Assembly: GCF_020616155.1 (NCBI RefSeq)
Contig: NZ_CP085530.1
Span: forward strand, 2,447,501 to 2,511,500
Length of the DNA stretch: 64,000 nucleotides
DNA from: Vogesella sp. XCS3
Lineage (GTDB): Bacteria; Pseudomonadota; Gammaproteobacteria; Burkholderiales; Chromobacteriaceae
Direction: 5' to 3'
Both the position numbers and the translations under genes were made by a program. The notes under the pieces are model-generated. The model was not told the origin of the DNA. It made no database searches and saw only the letters and a program-made list of their open reading frames with translations. Positions 17,301-25,248 of this stretch are shown here, piece after piece (within the stretch, counting starts at the first letter, position 1; each line of letters starts with the position of its first letter).

Positions 17301-18122
17301 CAAGTCCAGCTGGCGCAGGCGGCGCAGCGGGGTTACGTCAAACGGTGCCAGTTTGCCGTTCAGCGCAATCAAGAGGCCGCGGGCGTTGATCTCGCCCTGC
17401 AGCTGCGGCAGCAGCAGGCTGCCGCTCATGCCCAGCTGGCCCTGTGTGGCCACGTCGTCCAGCCGCCCCTGGTAATGCACTTTGCCTTGCAGGGCAAAGG
17501 GCGAGGCGTCGCCCAGTGCCAGCTGCCCGCCCAGCGCCCCCCACTGGGTGCCCAGCTGCGCGAGCTGCAGCTGGTGCTGCGCTGCCTGGTAGCGGTAACT
17601 GGCCTGCAGATTTTGCAGCTGCAGCTTTTGTGCCGGCAGCTGCAGCTGCGCCAGACTCAGGCTATCGAGGCGGATGGCCAGCGGCAGGCTCAGGTCAGCC
17701 GGCGGCTGCGCCGGTTTGGGCTGCGGGTCGGGCCGGCTTTGCCAGCTGACCGTGCCTAGCGCCAGCTGGCGGATGTGCAGCTGGCGCTGCCACAAGGCCT
17801 GCGGCTGCCAGTCCAGCGCCAGCCGGCTGATGCCAAGCTGGCTATCCGGTGTTTTCCAGCGCAGGTCTTGCAGGGTAAAGCCCTGCCACAGCGTGCCTTG
17901 CACGCGGCCAAGCTGTAGCTGGCCGGCGCTTAGCTGGCTGGCCCAGCGCCACAGCGTGGCAAAGCCGCTAGGGGTGGCAGTCAACCACCAGCCGCTGGCA
18001 CCCAGCAGCAAGACCGGCAACAAACAAAGCAGCCAGAATAAGCGCCCCAGCAGGCGGCGGCGCGGCAGCGCCGGCATGGTGTCTTCTGGCGGCGTATCGG
18101 GGGTGGGGTGTTGCGGGTTCAA
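14310..18122 (-). CDS. tamB: Translocation and assembly module subunit TamB
   Basis: 1270 residues. One N-terminal membrane anchor (RLFWLLCLLPVLLLGASGWW, about 27-46) is followed by a very long beta-rich, Gln/Leu-rich periplasmic part and the conserved C-terminal TamB (DUF490) domain. That domain has RGQIRVDKGRFKAYGQDLDI, then GVEITGSVLTPTVKLVAD, and ends YELSSELRYTLRFD-like (as VSSELRYTLRFD). TamB spans the periplasm, partners the barrel TamA, and is linked to outer-membrane protein assembly and phospholipid transport. The frame begins with TTG 18122, overlapping the tamA stop by four nt. ATG 18077 (MPALPRRR) just before the anchor is an equally good start. Composition is highly repetitive in CAGCTGG-type codons. 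Confidence 0.94.
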   Translation of the reverse strand: MNPQHPTPDTPPEDTMPALPRRRLLGRLFWLLCLLPVLLLGASGWWLTATPSGFATLWRWASQLSAGQLQLGRVQGTLWQGFTLQDLRWKTPDSQLGISRLALDWQPQALWQRQLHIRQLALGTVSWQSRPDPQPKPAQPPADLSLPLAIRLDSLSLAQLQLPAQKLQLQNLQASYRYQAAQHQLQLAQLGTQWGALGGQLALGDASPFALQGKVHYQGRLDDVATQGQLGMSGSLLLPQLQGEINARGLLIALNGKLAPFDVTPLRRLRQLDLRVGGINPQAFQPAWPQAALALSVQLKPQDADTVAGGLSLVNSQPGALSAKRLPLSLLWGDFRIHKDTLQLPGLTAQLAGGQVTLRGQASASALALQLGLSGLDSLAVDSSLPAHKVSGTVAVSGSPQLPALALKLASGKLAVESRVALAEKPRRVKLDDLLLRTGLGRFQGKGQYLIDDKALGFDGRFISFDPGLLDARLPRGNINGQLLASARLASQPQGDVSLKFAPSQLGGAALGGQLALKWQTQRISAVNADLSLGRNRLQAQGAYGVAGDTLKLQLAAPDLSPLGPAFSGELNARLALAGTPARPDISAQVQASRLALPGGVQLASLDADGRSGTAEDSPFRLMLQGRGLQAGGQRLDDITLNSSGVRAAHQLSLALRGQLQGKPQTLSLALQGGLDTHTLRWRGTLASLQADGTVPLRLAAPAALQLAQDSVTLAPSRWQALGSSWQLGDTSWQQAAGWRSQGQVNALALSALAPWWTPPLQQDLVLAGQWSLAGQHGLPQGKIALQRLSGDLILPAQGSHPAQSLGLSRAMLQLGLGENAPFSLQLDTRFGRVGGEGSINLPAGSTSLDGASINGRLNAAVPALAILQSRMPAGTELDGSLAANLTLAGPLLAPQLGGTLGGQGLRFVERKNGIRLEEGVLAARLQNRSLLIDRLQFGRAAELSASGELALDGNTPMAAVTLKLNRFAVLDRPGRRLLVSGSSKISIEQGRAMVRGNFTVDHGRFDLPKLGGPQLSSDVYVVGRTVDEGGKTLPLGLDLTVTLSDDVRFAGNGLDAWLGGDIRLLAEPGGQLQARGQIRVDKGRFKAYGQDLDINRGVVSFTGALDNPSLDIRAKRRMSQVGAGVEITGSVLTPTVKLVADEAMSEKDKLSWLILNRAATSGERDSDIAGASAGGLLAGMVNDKVGLFDDVGVQSRAESTSATGTVSPAEQVVVLGKQLTRELYVGYEYGLRSAEQAIRLNYQLSQKLSLVGRLGYEVSSELRYTLRFD

Positions 18123-19843
18123 AATGCCAATCCCAGGTTCAGGTTCCAGCGCCAGCGGTGGTCGCGCTCGCCGCGGGCAATATCAAACGCCAGTGGCGCA
18201 ATGGGGGTAAGCCAGCGCGCACCGGCGCCCCAGCCCTTGGCCACGCGCACGTCCTGCCAGCTGTTGGCCGCATCACCAGCGTCGTAAAACAGCGCGGCCC
18301 GCCAGTCACGCGTGACAGCGTACTGGTATTCCACGCTGGCCGTGGCCAGCACGCGCCCGCCGGTAATGGCACCAGTGCTATCGGAGACGCCCAGGCTCTG
18401 GTAGTTGTAGCCACGCACGCTGTTGACGCCACCGGCCTTGAACAGGCGCGAAACCGGCACTTCCGTGCTGTCTTGCGCCCAGACCTGGCCGGCTTCCACG
18501 CGGGTAACCAGTGTGCTGCGCGGCAGAAAACCCGGCGTCCAGTAATTGGACAGGCGCAGGTAGCCGCGGCTAAAGCGGGTATCGCTGGCCACATTCCCTA
18601 CCGTGGTAGCCGCCTGCGCTTCGATCAGGTAGCCGCGGCCAGGGCGCAGGGCGTTGTCGATGGCGCGCTGCGTCCAGCCATAGGACACCAGGATGGCGCG
18701 GTTGTCGCGGGTCCGCGTCTGGGCCAGGGCTTCTTTTTCCACCAGATACTCCAGCCCCAGCCGCGACTCGATATTGCCGACCTGGCGGATACGGAAAACG
18801 CCCGCCTCGCTGGCGTCGGTCACGGTGTTGTCGGCTTCGGTATGACGCTGCTTCAGGCCGATGGCGTGGGAGTAGCCGCTAGCGGTACGCGGAAAGCCCA
18901 GGCCCAGGTCCAGCTGCTGGCGCGACTTTTTCCAGTCGTACACCACCGAGCCGGTGTAGCCGCGCTTGAAGATGTTGTAGTGCTCGTATCCCAGGCGGAT
19001 ACCGGCACCGTCGCCGGTACTGTAGTTCAGGCCGGTATCCAGCTTTTGCCTTTGCATCTCGGTCACCTTGACCTGGATAGGCACCCGGTCATCCTGGCGT
19101 TCTTCCCACAGCGGCGCCACCACCACATTGGTGTAGTGGCTGTCGCGCTCCAGGCTGGCCTGGTAGTCCAGCATATCGGCCTGCTTGTACGGGCCACCCT
19201 CGCGGAAGTTGGCCTGCCCGCGTATCACCTGTTCCGGGTAGCGCTGCGCGCCTTCTATCTGCAGCGGGCCGTAGCTAATGCGCGGGCCGCTATCCACCAC
19301 TACATTCAGCTCGGCGCTATGCTTGGCAGGGTCGATATCCGCCCGAGCCTCGGTAATCTTAGCCAGTGGAAAGCGTTCCAGCAGCAGCGGGCGCAGTACA
19401 CCTTTCTTGCTGCTATCCCAGTCGTCCTGGCGGAACTGGCCACCAATGGGCAGCACCCACTCGGCCAGCGCGGTACTGATGAAGCGCCCGTAGTCTTCTT
19501 CCTGCCGTACCGGCCCTTGCAGGCTGACGTTCACGTCGTAAACCATCACCGGCTCGCCCGGCTCCAGCTGCACCCGTACGGTATTACCCTCGCGCTGCAC
19601 GGTAACGTTGGCCGCAAAATAGCCTTCGGTTTCCAGCAGCTTTTTCACTTCGTCCGGAGTGCTGGCAATCATGGCCTGCAGGTCGCTTTCGCGCAGCGCC
19701 TCGTCCTCGCGCAATTGCGTCAGGTCGAGGTTGTTTTGCAGCAGGGTTTTCAGGCTGTCAGGCGCAACAATTTCTACCTGGTAATCCAGAGCGGACCAGG
19801 CAGACGGGGACAGCAAGGCAAGCAATAGCAGGGCGCGGCGCAT
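18119..19843 (-). CDS. tamA: Translocation and assembly module subunit TamA (BamA/Omp85 family)
   Basis: 574 residues with a signal peptide (RRALLLLALLSPSAWSA). Periplasmic POTRA repeats cover about residues 20-260, and the C-terminal 16-strand barrel follows. Omp85 landmarks are present: the third POTRA region YGPLQIEGAQRYPEQVI, the barrel segment RPGRGYLIEAQAATT, and the lid-loop type motif FKAGGVNSVRGYNYQSLG (VRGY is the conserved core), ending in WNLNLGLAF with the terminal Phe. It acts in the outer membrane with TamB, whose gene overlaps by four nt. It is divergently transcribed from the VOC gene across a 175-nt AT-richer gap. Confidence 0.95.
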   Translation of the reverse strand: MRRALLLLALLSPSAWSALDYQVEIVAPDSLKTLLQNNLDLTQLREDEALRESDLQAMIASTPDEVKKLLETEGYFAANVTVQREGNTVRVQLEPGEPVMVYDVNVSLQGPVRQEEDYGRFISTALAEWVLPIGGQFRQDDWDSSKKGVLRPLLLERFPLAKITEARADIDPAKHSAELNVVVDSGPRISYGPLQIEGAQRYPEQVIRGQANFREGGPYKQADMLDYQASLERDSHYTNVVVAPLWEERQDDRVPIQVKVTEMQRQKLDTGLNYSTGDGAGIRLGYEHYNIFKRGYTGSVVYDWKKSRQQLDLGLGFPRTASGYSHAIGLKQRHTEADNTVTDASEAGVFRIRQVGNIESRLGLEYLVEKEALAQTRTRDNRAILVSYGWTQRAIDNALRPGRGYLIEAQAATTVGNVASDTRFSRGYLRLSNYWTPGFLPRSTLVTRVEAGQVWAQDSTEVPVSRLFKAGGVNSVRGYNYQSLGVSDSTGAITGGRVLATASVEYQYAVTRDWRAALFYDAGDAANSWQDVRVAKGWGAGARWLTPIAPLAFDIARGERDHRWRWNLNLGLAF

Positions 19844-19919
19844 GATGACAGACGGGGGTGAGCAGGACGCTCCATGTTAGAGCAGATAGCGCTTAATGCA
19901 AAACCAGCCACTCGGTAAT

Positions 19920-19936
19920 ATTGCCATCCTGGCAAT
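19920..19936. promoter_or_regulatory. Inverted repeat ATTGCCA-TCC-TGGCAAT between tamA and the VOC gene
   Basis: A perfect seven-bp inverted repeat in the AT-rich divergent gap. It is followed by further TTGGCAA-type half-sites at 19945-19957 and 19979-19986. It could be an operator for one or both promoters. A related pair with a longer spacer is in front of the lipoprotein gene at 40076-40123. Confidence 0.4.
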
Positions 19937-20018
19937 TTTCGATAATTGGCAATTGGCTTTTCAGCGATAAACTTCGCTATTGGCAACAAAACCCCTCTGA
20001 CCATGGCAAAGGAGCCCT

Positions 20019-20420
20019 ATGTCTACCCTGCTTTCACGCGTGGCCCTGGTGGTGCGCGACTACGACGAAGCCATTGCCTGGTTTACCGGCAAACTGGGCT
20101 TTAGCCTGCTGGAAGACACCCCCCAGGGCGATAAACGCTGGGTGGTGGTGGCGCCACCCGGCGGCAGCTGTGCACTACTGCTGGCACGTGCGGCCAACCC
20201 GGTGCAGGCCGGCTTTATCGGCCACCAGGCTGGCGGGCGGGTGTGGCTGTTTCTGGAAAGTGACGACTTCCACGCCGACTACCAGCGCATGCTGGCCGCC
20301 GGGGTACGCTTTTGCGAAAGCCCGCGCCACGAGGACTACGGCTGGGTGGTGGTGTTCGAAGATTTATACGGCAACCGCTGGGACCTGCAGCAACGGCACG
20401 CCCCTGCTGCGGGTGCGTAA
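20019..20420 (+). CDS. VOC (glyoxalase/bleomycin-resistance) family protein
   Basis: 133 residues forming one vicinal-oxygen-chelate domain: LSRVALVVRDYDEAIAWFTGKLGF at the start, GDKRWVVVAPPGG, and the second beta-alpha-beta unit ending YGWVVVFEDLYGNRWDLQQ. The Glu in FEDLYGN is a usual metal ligand of the family. Substrate cannot be told from the sequence; relatives include lactoylglutathione lyases and resistance proteins. A strong AAGGAG ribosome binding site precedes ATG 20019. The gene contains one GCGGCCAACC copy (20190) and ends just before an inverted pair of the same repeat. Confidence 0.88.
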   Translation: MSTLLSRVALVVRDYDEAIAWFTGKLGFSLLEDTPQGDKRWVVVAPPGGSCALLLARAANPVQAGFIGHQAGGRVWLFLESDDFHADYQRMLAAGVRFCESPRHEDYGWVVVFEDLYGNRWDLQQRHAPAAGA

Positions 20421-20440
20421 CAGCGCCGCCCTATCTGGCA

Positions 20441-20498
20441 AAGGTTGGCCGCCGCAGGGCACGGCGCCGCTGGCGCAGACGGTGTTGCGGCCAACCTT
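20441..20498. repeat. Inverted pair of uptake-like repeats between convergent genes
   Basis: AAGGTTGGCCGC (20441-20452) and GCGGCCAACCTT (20487-20498) can form a 12-bp stem with a 34-nt GC-rich loop. They lie between the VOC gene and the leftward gene at 20548. No other terminator is visible in this gap. Confidence 0.7.
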
Positions 20499-20547
20499 GC
20501 ACAACGGTGTTTTACCAGCCGCCCGCCCCTGATCTGGCAATTGCTAG

Positions 20548-21201
20548 CTAACGCTGATAACGCAGCGCTTGCCCTTCCAGCTCCATCAGCAGGGCCTCGC
20601 CCTCTACGCGCAGGGTAGCCTCGCGAAATGCCTGCGGCAGCACATAGGCGGTGTCATCTACCGCAAAGGCGGCGATGCGCTCGCGACTGCGCGCCTCAGG
20701 TACCGCCAGCCATTGCGGTGCCGCCTGGCTACCGGCACGGCGCAGGCCTGCCCGCACCCAGCTATCACCGGCCGGCACCGTCACTTGTGCATCGCCATTG
20801 CGGTCGGTTACCGCGCGCAGCTCGCGGCCGCTCTGGCCGACAAAGTGCACCTCCACCCCGCTCATCGGCCCCACGCGCGGCATGCCCACAATCGCCACCC
20901 AGCGGCCATCTGCCGGGGGCTTGCGCAGGTTCAACTCGCCCTCATCGAACACGCGGTATACCGGCTCGGCCTCGGGCGCGCTGGCCTTCAGCTGCACCTT
21001 GTCGCCCTGGCGCTGCCAGCGCCCCTGGGCAAAGCGGTCGACCGAGCCGTAGCTGATCATCCACTGGAATGCGCCGTCGGGGCGCAGCAGCAACTCGGAA
21101 CCCACCTCGCGCACGCCGCTCAGGTAGTAATGCCCCGCCACCTCCCCCGCCTGCACCGCCGCGGCCAGCAACAGCAAGCTCGTGCCCAACCATTTTTTCA
21201 T
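20548..21201 (-). CDS. Secreted protein of unknown function
   Basis: 217 residues with a clear signal peptide (MKKWLGTSLLLLAAAVQA, cleavage before GEVAG). The mature protein starts GHYYLSGVREVGSELLLRPDGAFQWM and contains YGSVDRFAQGRWQRQGDKV, a pattern of short beta strands like small lipocalin-type or SH3-like periplasmic proteins. No catalytic motif or lipobox is seen. It is probably periplasmic. It stands alone, convergent with the VOC gene and divergent from trxC. I do not recognise a named family. Confidence 0.8.
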   Translation of the reverse strand: MKKWLGTSLLLLAAAVQAGEVAGHYYLSGVREVGSELLLRPDGAFQWMISYGSVDRFAQGRWQRQGDKVQLKASAPEAEPVYRVFDEGELNLRKPPADGRWVAIVGMPRVGPMSGVEVHFVGQSGRELRAVTDRNGDAQVTVPAGDSWVRAGLRRAGSQAAPQWLAVPEARSRERIAAFAVDDTAYVLPQAFREATLRVEGEALLMELEGQALRYQR

Positions 21202-21329
21202 GCGTGTCTCCCTGCGTTAGCCAGCAATTATGCCAATAAACTGGCAGAGCTGCGGCCAACATTCTGTCACCCTTGAAACTGTCGGGCCCGCACCGATATG
21301 CAAACCAGACAGCCCACGGAACCCCGCAT

Positions 21330-21779
21330 ATGACTACCAGCCCTCACCAGCACCTGGTGTGCCCTCACTGCGACGCCATCAACCGCCTGCCCGCCGCGCG
21401 CCTGCAAGACCAGCCCAAATGCGGCCAGTGCCACCAGCCGCTGCTGCACGGCAAACCGCTCACGCTCACGGTGGATAACGCCGAACGCCACCTCAGCCGC
21501 AACGACATTCCGGTCGTGGTGGACTTCTGGGCCCCATGGTGCGGCCCCTGCCAGATGATGGGCCCGGCCTTCGCCCAGGCCGCCGCCGCCATGCCGCAGC
21601 TGCGCTTTGCCAAGATCGACACCCAGAGCGAAACCACGCTGGGGCAGCGTTTCAACATCCGCAGCATCCCCACACTGATCCTTTTTGTGAACGGCCAGGA
21701 AGTACAACGCCAGGCCGGCGCGATGGATGCGGCCAACATACAGCGCTGGGTACAAACCGGGCTGCAAGCAGCCCGCTAG
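21330..21779 (+). CDS. trxC: Thioredoxin 2
   Basis: 149 residues. The N-terminal zinc ribbon has CPHC at residues 11-14 and CGQC at 31-34, which marks TrxC rather than TrxA. The thioredoxin fold follows with VVVDFWAPWCGPC (active-site WCGPC at 70-74), IDTQSETTLGQRFNIRSIPTLILF and a C-terminal helix. It reduces protein disulfides in the cytosol and in some bacteria is induced by oxidative stress. The start at ATG 21330 begins just before the zinc ribbon. An upstream in-frame ATG at 21273 would add 19 non-conserved residues. Confidence 0.95.
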   Translation: MTTSPHQHLVCPHCDAINRLPAARLQDQPKCGQCHQPLLHGKPLTLTVDNAERHLSRNDIPVVVDFWAPWCGPCQMMGPAFAQAAAAMPQLRFAKIDTQSETTLGQRFNIRSIPTLILFVNGQEVQRQAGAMDAANIQRWVQTGLQAAR

Positions 21780-22300
21780 CTGGCCACACTGGCCGCTGTC
21801 GTCTAGCGCACCATGAGCGCAATGACGATAGGGATTAATCGATGGCGCCAGGCATCAGCACTGTTCATTTTCATACCACCTTGCCTTGTCTGGCTTTACG
21901 GCCAAGAACATGTGCTACCGCGTACTTACTCACGGCATCGGTCTACGCGTCATGCCGGTGCCCCATCCGCCATAGCGGGCTGCCAGACGTCAACAACCGG
22001 GTTGGCACGCTGCCCTGCTACATCCCATCCCGCTGCGTATTAGCGGTTCCCCTGGCATACCGTTTACCCACTGCATAACCGACGCGCCGACCGGCCCTGA
22101 TTGGCACCCTGCTGCACCAGTCATCCAGCTCATACCCGCTCTCCGCCACGATTTGGCATCAATCCAAGCGGCGTGATAGCCGTTGTGCGACGCGGCCCTA
22201 GCCCGCCAAGCCACGTGTCGGCAAGACCTTTCGACATGGGTAAGTGGCGCGATATCGCACAAGTTAATTTGATTTCAGTTTAAATAGAACATATGTTTTT
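21780..22300. other. Long gap between trxC and the autotransporter gene
   Basis: About 520 nt without a convincing gene on either strand. The short open frames here have no ribosome binding site and no recognisable motif. The sequence is mixed in composition and becomes AT-rich after 22255. It may be decayed coding DNA, but I cannot identify a parent gene. Confidence 0.5.
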
Positions 22301-22375
22301 ATACATTTTATTGAAATGTATCGATTCATTTTCTAGGCTGAAACATATAACAACACGCGAGTAACAACACGCGAG
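22301..22375 (+). promoter_or_regulatory. Promoter region of the autotransporter with inverted and tandem repeats
   Basis: AT-rich DNA containing a perfect inverted repeat ATACATTT-TATTG-AAATGTAT (22301-22321). It is followed by a perfect 14-nt tandem duplication of TAACAACACGCGAG (22348-22361 and 22362-22375). The tandem repeat ends 19 nt before the start codon, next to the ribosome binding site CTGGAG. It would lie in the 5' leader or at the promoter, and could be a regulator site or a variable tract. Confidence 0.5.
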
Positions 22376-22394
22376 CCACTCCTGGAGATCCTGC

Positions 22395-24221
22395 ATGAAA
22401 CTCAAGACCATCGCCTTTGCCTGCTCCTTGGCACTCCCCCTGTCTGCTATGGCTGCCAATGTGCTGATCTACGATTACCGCGCTGCCGGTAACGAAGCCA
22501 CGGGCCTTGCTTCGGTACAAACTGCTCAGGGTAATACGCCGACAACTATAGATATCAGCAGCAACTACGCGAGCTATACACCAACAGGCCTGTCGTCTTA
22601 CGGCCAGGTTTGGGACCTTGGAGCAAACAAGCCGATCTCTACCGAGCAACGCGCGGCTTACACCAGCTACCTGAACAGTGGCGGTACGCTATTTCTGATG
22701 GGGGAAAACGCTGGTTTTGGTGCCACACGCAATGCAGCGATCGTCGAGCTCATCGCTAGTCTGGGTGGCGGTACGCTTGGTGCAATCACAGCCACTAGCA
22801 CTACGGCGACAACTGTGAACGACGCGTTCCGTATCAACAACCAGACAAACAGTGTGAAGTTTCCTGCCAGTGGGCTATTTCCCTCGGCAGGTACCGGCAC
22901 CTGTATTACTGCCGATTGTGCCGCAGTTGCTTGGGGGGTAGGCACGCTGGCCAACGCACCGACCGGCACCGTAATTTCTGTACTGGACGTAAATTTTCTG
23001 CAAACCAACTACCTGGATAACCCGAACTACCCTGGCATCAGCGACTTTGTGAAAAACCTGATTGCCTACCTGGCACAACAGGGTCAGATCGCCAGCGGCG
23101 GCGGCGGCGGCGGCAGTGGTTTGCGTGTACTGGTAGCCAGCAACAACACCAAAAACAACCCGGCTTTTGGTGCAGCCGCGGTGATCGATGCCAACTCCAA
23201 CCTGCTAGCCATCTTTACTAATGCCAATCTGTCTGGCGACCAAGCAGTCTCCAACGCGGCATCACAAGTATTGCCGCTACTCACCGGCGGCTCGATGGCA
23301 GCTACAGGCAATGCTTTGGCCGGCATTAACCGTGTCATCCAGTCTCGTCTGGACTCTAGTCGTGGCTTGTCATCTGGCGAACAATTCTTTGGCGATAAGT
23401 ATGTCTGGGTAAAACCTTTTGGCTCCTGGGCCAAACAGGATGACCAGCAGGGTGTATCTGGCTTCAAATCCACGACCACAGGCATGGCGTTTGGGGTGGA
23501 TGGCAGCCTGAATGACCGACTGCGCCTGGGGGTGGCAGCCGCCTACGCCAACGCCAACGTGGACAGCAATTCGTCTATTGCCAAACAAAGTGCCGACGTA
23601 GAGGTGTTCCAGTTGGTAGGCTATGGCAGCTACAGTTTGGGCACAAACACCGAGCTGAACTTCCAGGCTGACGTGGGGCAAAACAACAGCAAGGGACAAC
23701 GCACGATTGCCTTCACCAACACGACAGCAAAATCGGACTTCCGCAGCTATACCAGCCACTTGGGAGCCAGTATCGAGCGCGCCTATCAGCTAAACGCAAA
23801 AACCACACTCTCGCCATCGCTGCGCGCAGACTATACATGGATCAAGGATCAAGCATATAAAGAAGCCGGAGCCGGTCTACTGAACCTCAATGTGGACAGC
23901 CGCGATACAGAGGAGCTGGTACTAGGCTTTGATGGCAAACTCAGCCATCAACTTAATGACCACACCAGCATAGCGGCCAACCTGGGCGTGGGGTACAACA
24001 CCCTGGCCAAACGCTCCAGCATTACTGCCAGCTTTGCCGGTGCCAGTAGCGCGGCCTTTACCACCTACGGTCTGGACCCGGACCCGTGGACTGCGCGCGC
24101 CGGGCTGGGTATCACGCACGTAACTAGCCAAGGGACGGAAATCACCCTGCGCTATGATGCTGAACACCGTGAAGCCTTCCTGAACCAGACTGCATCGCTC
24201 AAAGCTCGCTGGTCTTTCTAA
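22395..24221 (+). CDS. Autotransporter with C-terminal outer-membrane beta-barrel
   Basis: 608 residues. The signal peptide is MKLKTIAFACSLALPLSAMA. The passenger (about 22-235) begins ANVLIYDYRAAGNEA and contains GGTLFLMGENAGFGATRNA, which looks like a substrate-binding or hydrolase-like alpha/beta fragment rather than a beta helix. A seven-glycine linker near 236-243 leads into a region with NRVIQSRLDSSRGLSSGEQF. The autotransporter barrel follows (WVKPFGSWAKQDDQQGVSGF as the typical first strand) and ends LKARWSF with the terminal Phe. It is inserted in the outer membrane and exposes the passenger. Base composition is lower in GC than neighbours, and no GCGGCCAACC copy occurs in it, which suggests transfer. 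Passenger function is unknown. Confidence 0.88.
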   Translation: MKLKTIAFACSLALPLSAMAANVLIYDYRAAGNEATGLASVQTAQGNTPTTIDISSNYASYTPTGLSSYGQVWDLGANKPISTEQRAAYTSYLNSGGTLFLMGENAGFGATRNAAIVELIASLGGGTLGAITATSTTATTVNDAFRINNQTNSVKFPASGLFPSAGTGTCITADCAAVAWGVGTLANAPTGTVISVLDVNFLQTNYLDNPNYPGISDFVKNLIAYLAQQGQIASGGGGGGSGLRVLVASNNTKNNPAFGAAAVIDANSNLLAIFTNANLSGDQAVSNAASQVLPLLTGGSMAATGNALAGINRVIQSRLDSSRGLSSGEQFFGDKYVWVKPFGSWAKQDDQQGVSGFKSTTTGMAFGVDGSLNDRLRLGVAAAYANANVDSNSSIAKQSADVEVFQLVGYGSYSLGTNTELNFQADVGQNNSKGQRTIAFTNTTAKSDFRSYTSHLGASIERAYQLNAKTTLSPSLRADYTWIKDQAYKEAGAGLLNLNVDSRDTEELVLGFDGKLSHQLNDHTSIAANLGVGYNTLAKRSSITASFAGASSAAFTTYGLDPDPWTARAGLGITHVTSQGTEITLRYDAEHREAFLNQTASLKARWSF

Positions 24222-24235
24222 ACACCTTAGCAAAC

Positions 24236-24262
24236 CGGCCACAGCCCTCTACGCTGTGGCCG
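24236..24262 (+). terminator. Hairpin after the autotransporter gene
   Basis: CGGCCACAGC and GCTGTGGCCG form a perfect ten-bp stem 15 nt after the stop. Only two T follow. It sits between the autotransporter and the hydrolase gene on the same strand. Confidence 0.65.
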
Positions 24263-24283
24263 TTGCCGCTTACCCTGCCGCCC

Positions 24284-25147
24284 ATGAATGCTCGCCGTGC
24301 GCTGAAACACCTGTTGACCTGCGTGCTTCTGCCGATGCTGGCAGCCTGTCAGAGCTTGCCAGACCTGGCAGTACGCACAAACACTGCGCAACAACTGGCC
24401 AAGGCCAAGGACTGGCAAACCATCACCCTGCCCAGCACCACCTTTACCCTGCAAGGCTTCGGGCCGCATCCTGGCCAAACGTATCAGACACTGAGCATCT
24501 ACATAGAAGGTGACGGCTTGGCCTGGCTCTCCGCCAGACAACCTTCGTTCGACCCTACTCCGCTGAATCCGCTAGCCCTGCGGCTGGCACTGGCCCAACC
24601 ACAAGGCCAGGCCGCCTACCTGGCAAGGCCATGCCAATACCAGGCCAGGCCAGACCCGCTGTGCCAGATGCCATACTGGACCCACACCCGCTTTGCCAAC
24701 GAAACCGTCGATGCTACCAACCAGGCCATCAGCCAGCTCAAGGCACGTTACGGCGCCACACGCTTGATACTGGTGGGGTACTCCGGCGGGGGGGCGATCG
24801 CCACGCTAGTGGCGAGCCGACGGTACGATATTGCCGCGTTGGTAACCGTGGCTGGCAACCTGGAAACACAACAATGGGTGGCACACCACCGTATCAGCCC
24901 GCTGGATAGCTCGTTGAATCCGGGGGACGTCGCCGCCTCGCTACACAACACCCTACAGTGGCATCTGGTGGGGCAGCAAGATGCGGTGATGCCGATACAA
25001 ATTGCACAGGCTTTCGCCCAACGGGCACCCGCCAGACAGCAATCCATCATGGTCATTCCCGGTACTGATCACAGCTGCTGCTGGGCCGAACAATGGCCGG
25101 AACTGTGGCGCAGACTGGGGTTAAGCACTAGCGACGACACGCCCTGA
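24284..25147 (+). CDS. Alpha/beta-hydrolase lipoprotein
   Basis: 287 residues. The N-terminus MNARRALKHLLTCVLLPMLAAC is a lipoprotein signal with lipobox LAAC and Cys 22, so the protein is probably anchored to the outer or inner membrane. The hydrolase fold shows LSIYIEGDG, the nucleophile elbow GYSGGG (Ser near 167), a likely acidic residue in GQQDAVMP and the catalytic His in GTDHSCCW. It may be an esterase or lipase; substrate unknown. ATG 24284 is used because it starts the lipoprotein signal. It ends 30 nt before a strong bidirectional terminator. Confidence 0.85.
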   Translation: MNARRALKHLLTCVLLPMLAACQSLPDLAVRTNTAQQLAKAKDWQTITLPSTTFTLQGFGPHPGQTYQTLSIYIEGDGLAWLSARQPSFDPTPLNPLALRLALAQPQGQAAYLARPCQYQARPDPLCQMPYWTHTRFANETVDATNQAISQLKARYGATRLILVGYSGGGAIATLVASRRYDIAALVTVAGNLETQQWVAHHRISPLDSSLNPGDVAASLHNTLQWHLVGQQDAVMPIQIAQAFAQRAPARQQSIMVIPGTDHSCCWAEQWPELWRRLGLSTSDDTP

Positions 25148-25177
25148 CAGACAGCCACAGCACAAACAGCCTGCATG

Positions 25178-25209
25178 AAAAAGGGCAAGCCCGTGGGCTT
25201 GCCCTTTTT
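25178..25209. terminator. Bidirectional terminator between the hydrolase gene and lpdA
   Basis: AAAAAGGGCAAGCCC and GGGCTTGCCCTTTTT make a 15-bp stem with T-runs on both strands. Directly beside it at 25220-25237 is the palindrome GCGGCCAA-GG-TTGGCCGC made of the dispersed repeat. Confidence 0.95.
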
Positions 25210-25248
25210 GCCTGGCCGTGCGGCCAAGGTTGGCCGCAGGCGCGGGGT

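Noticed and set aside
21813..22283. Short open frames between trxC and the autotransporter
   Set aside because: No ribosome binding site, no recognisable motif, and several overlapping frames of equal length in the same DNA.
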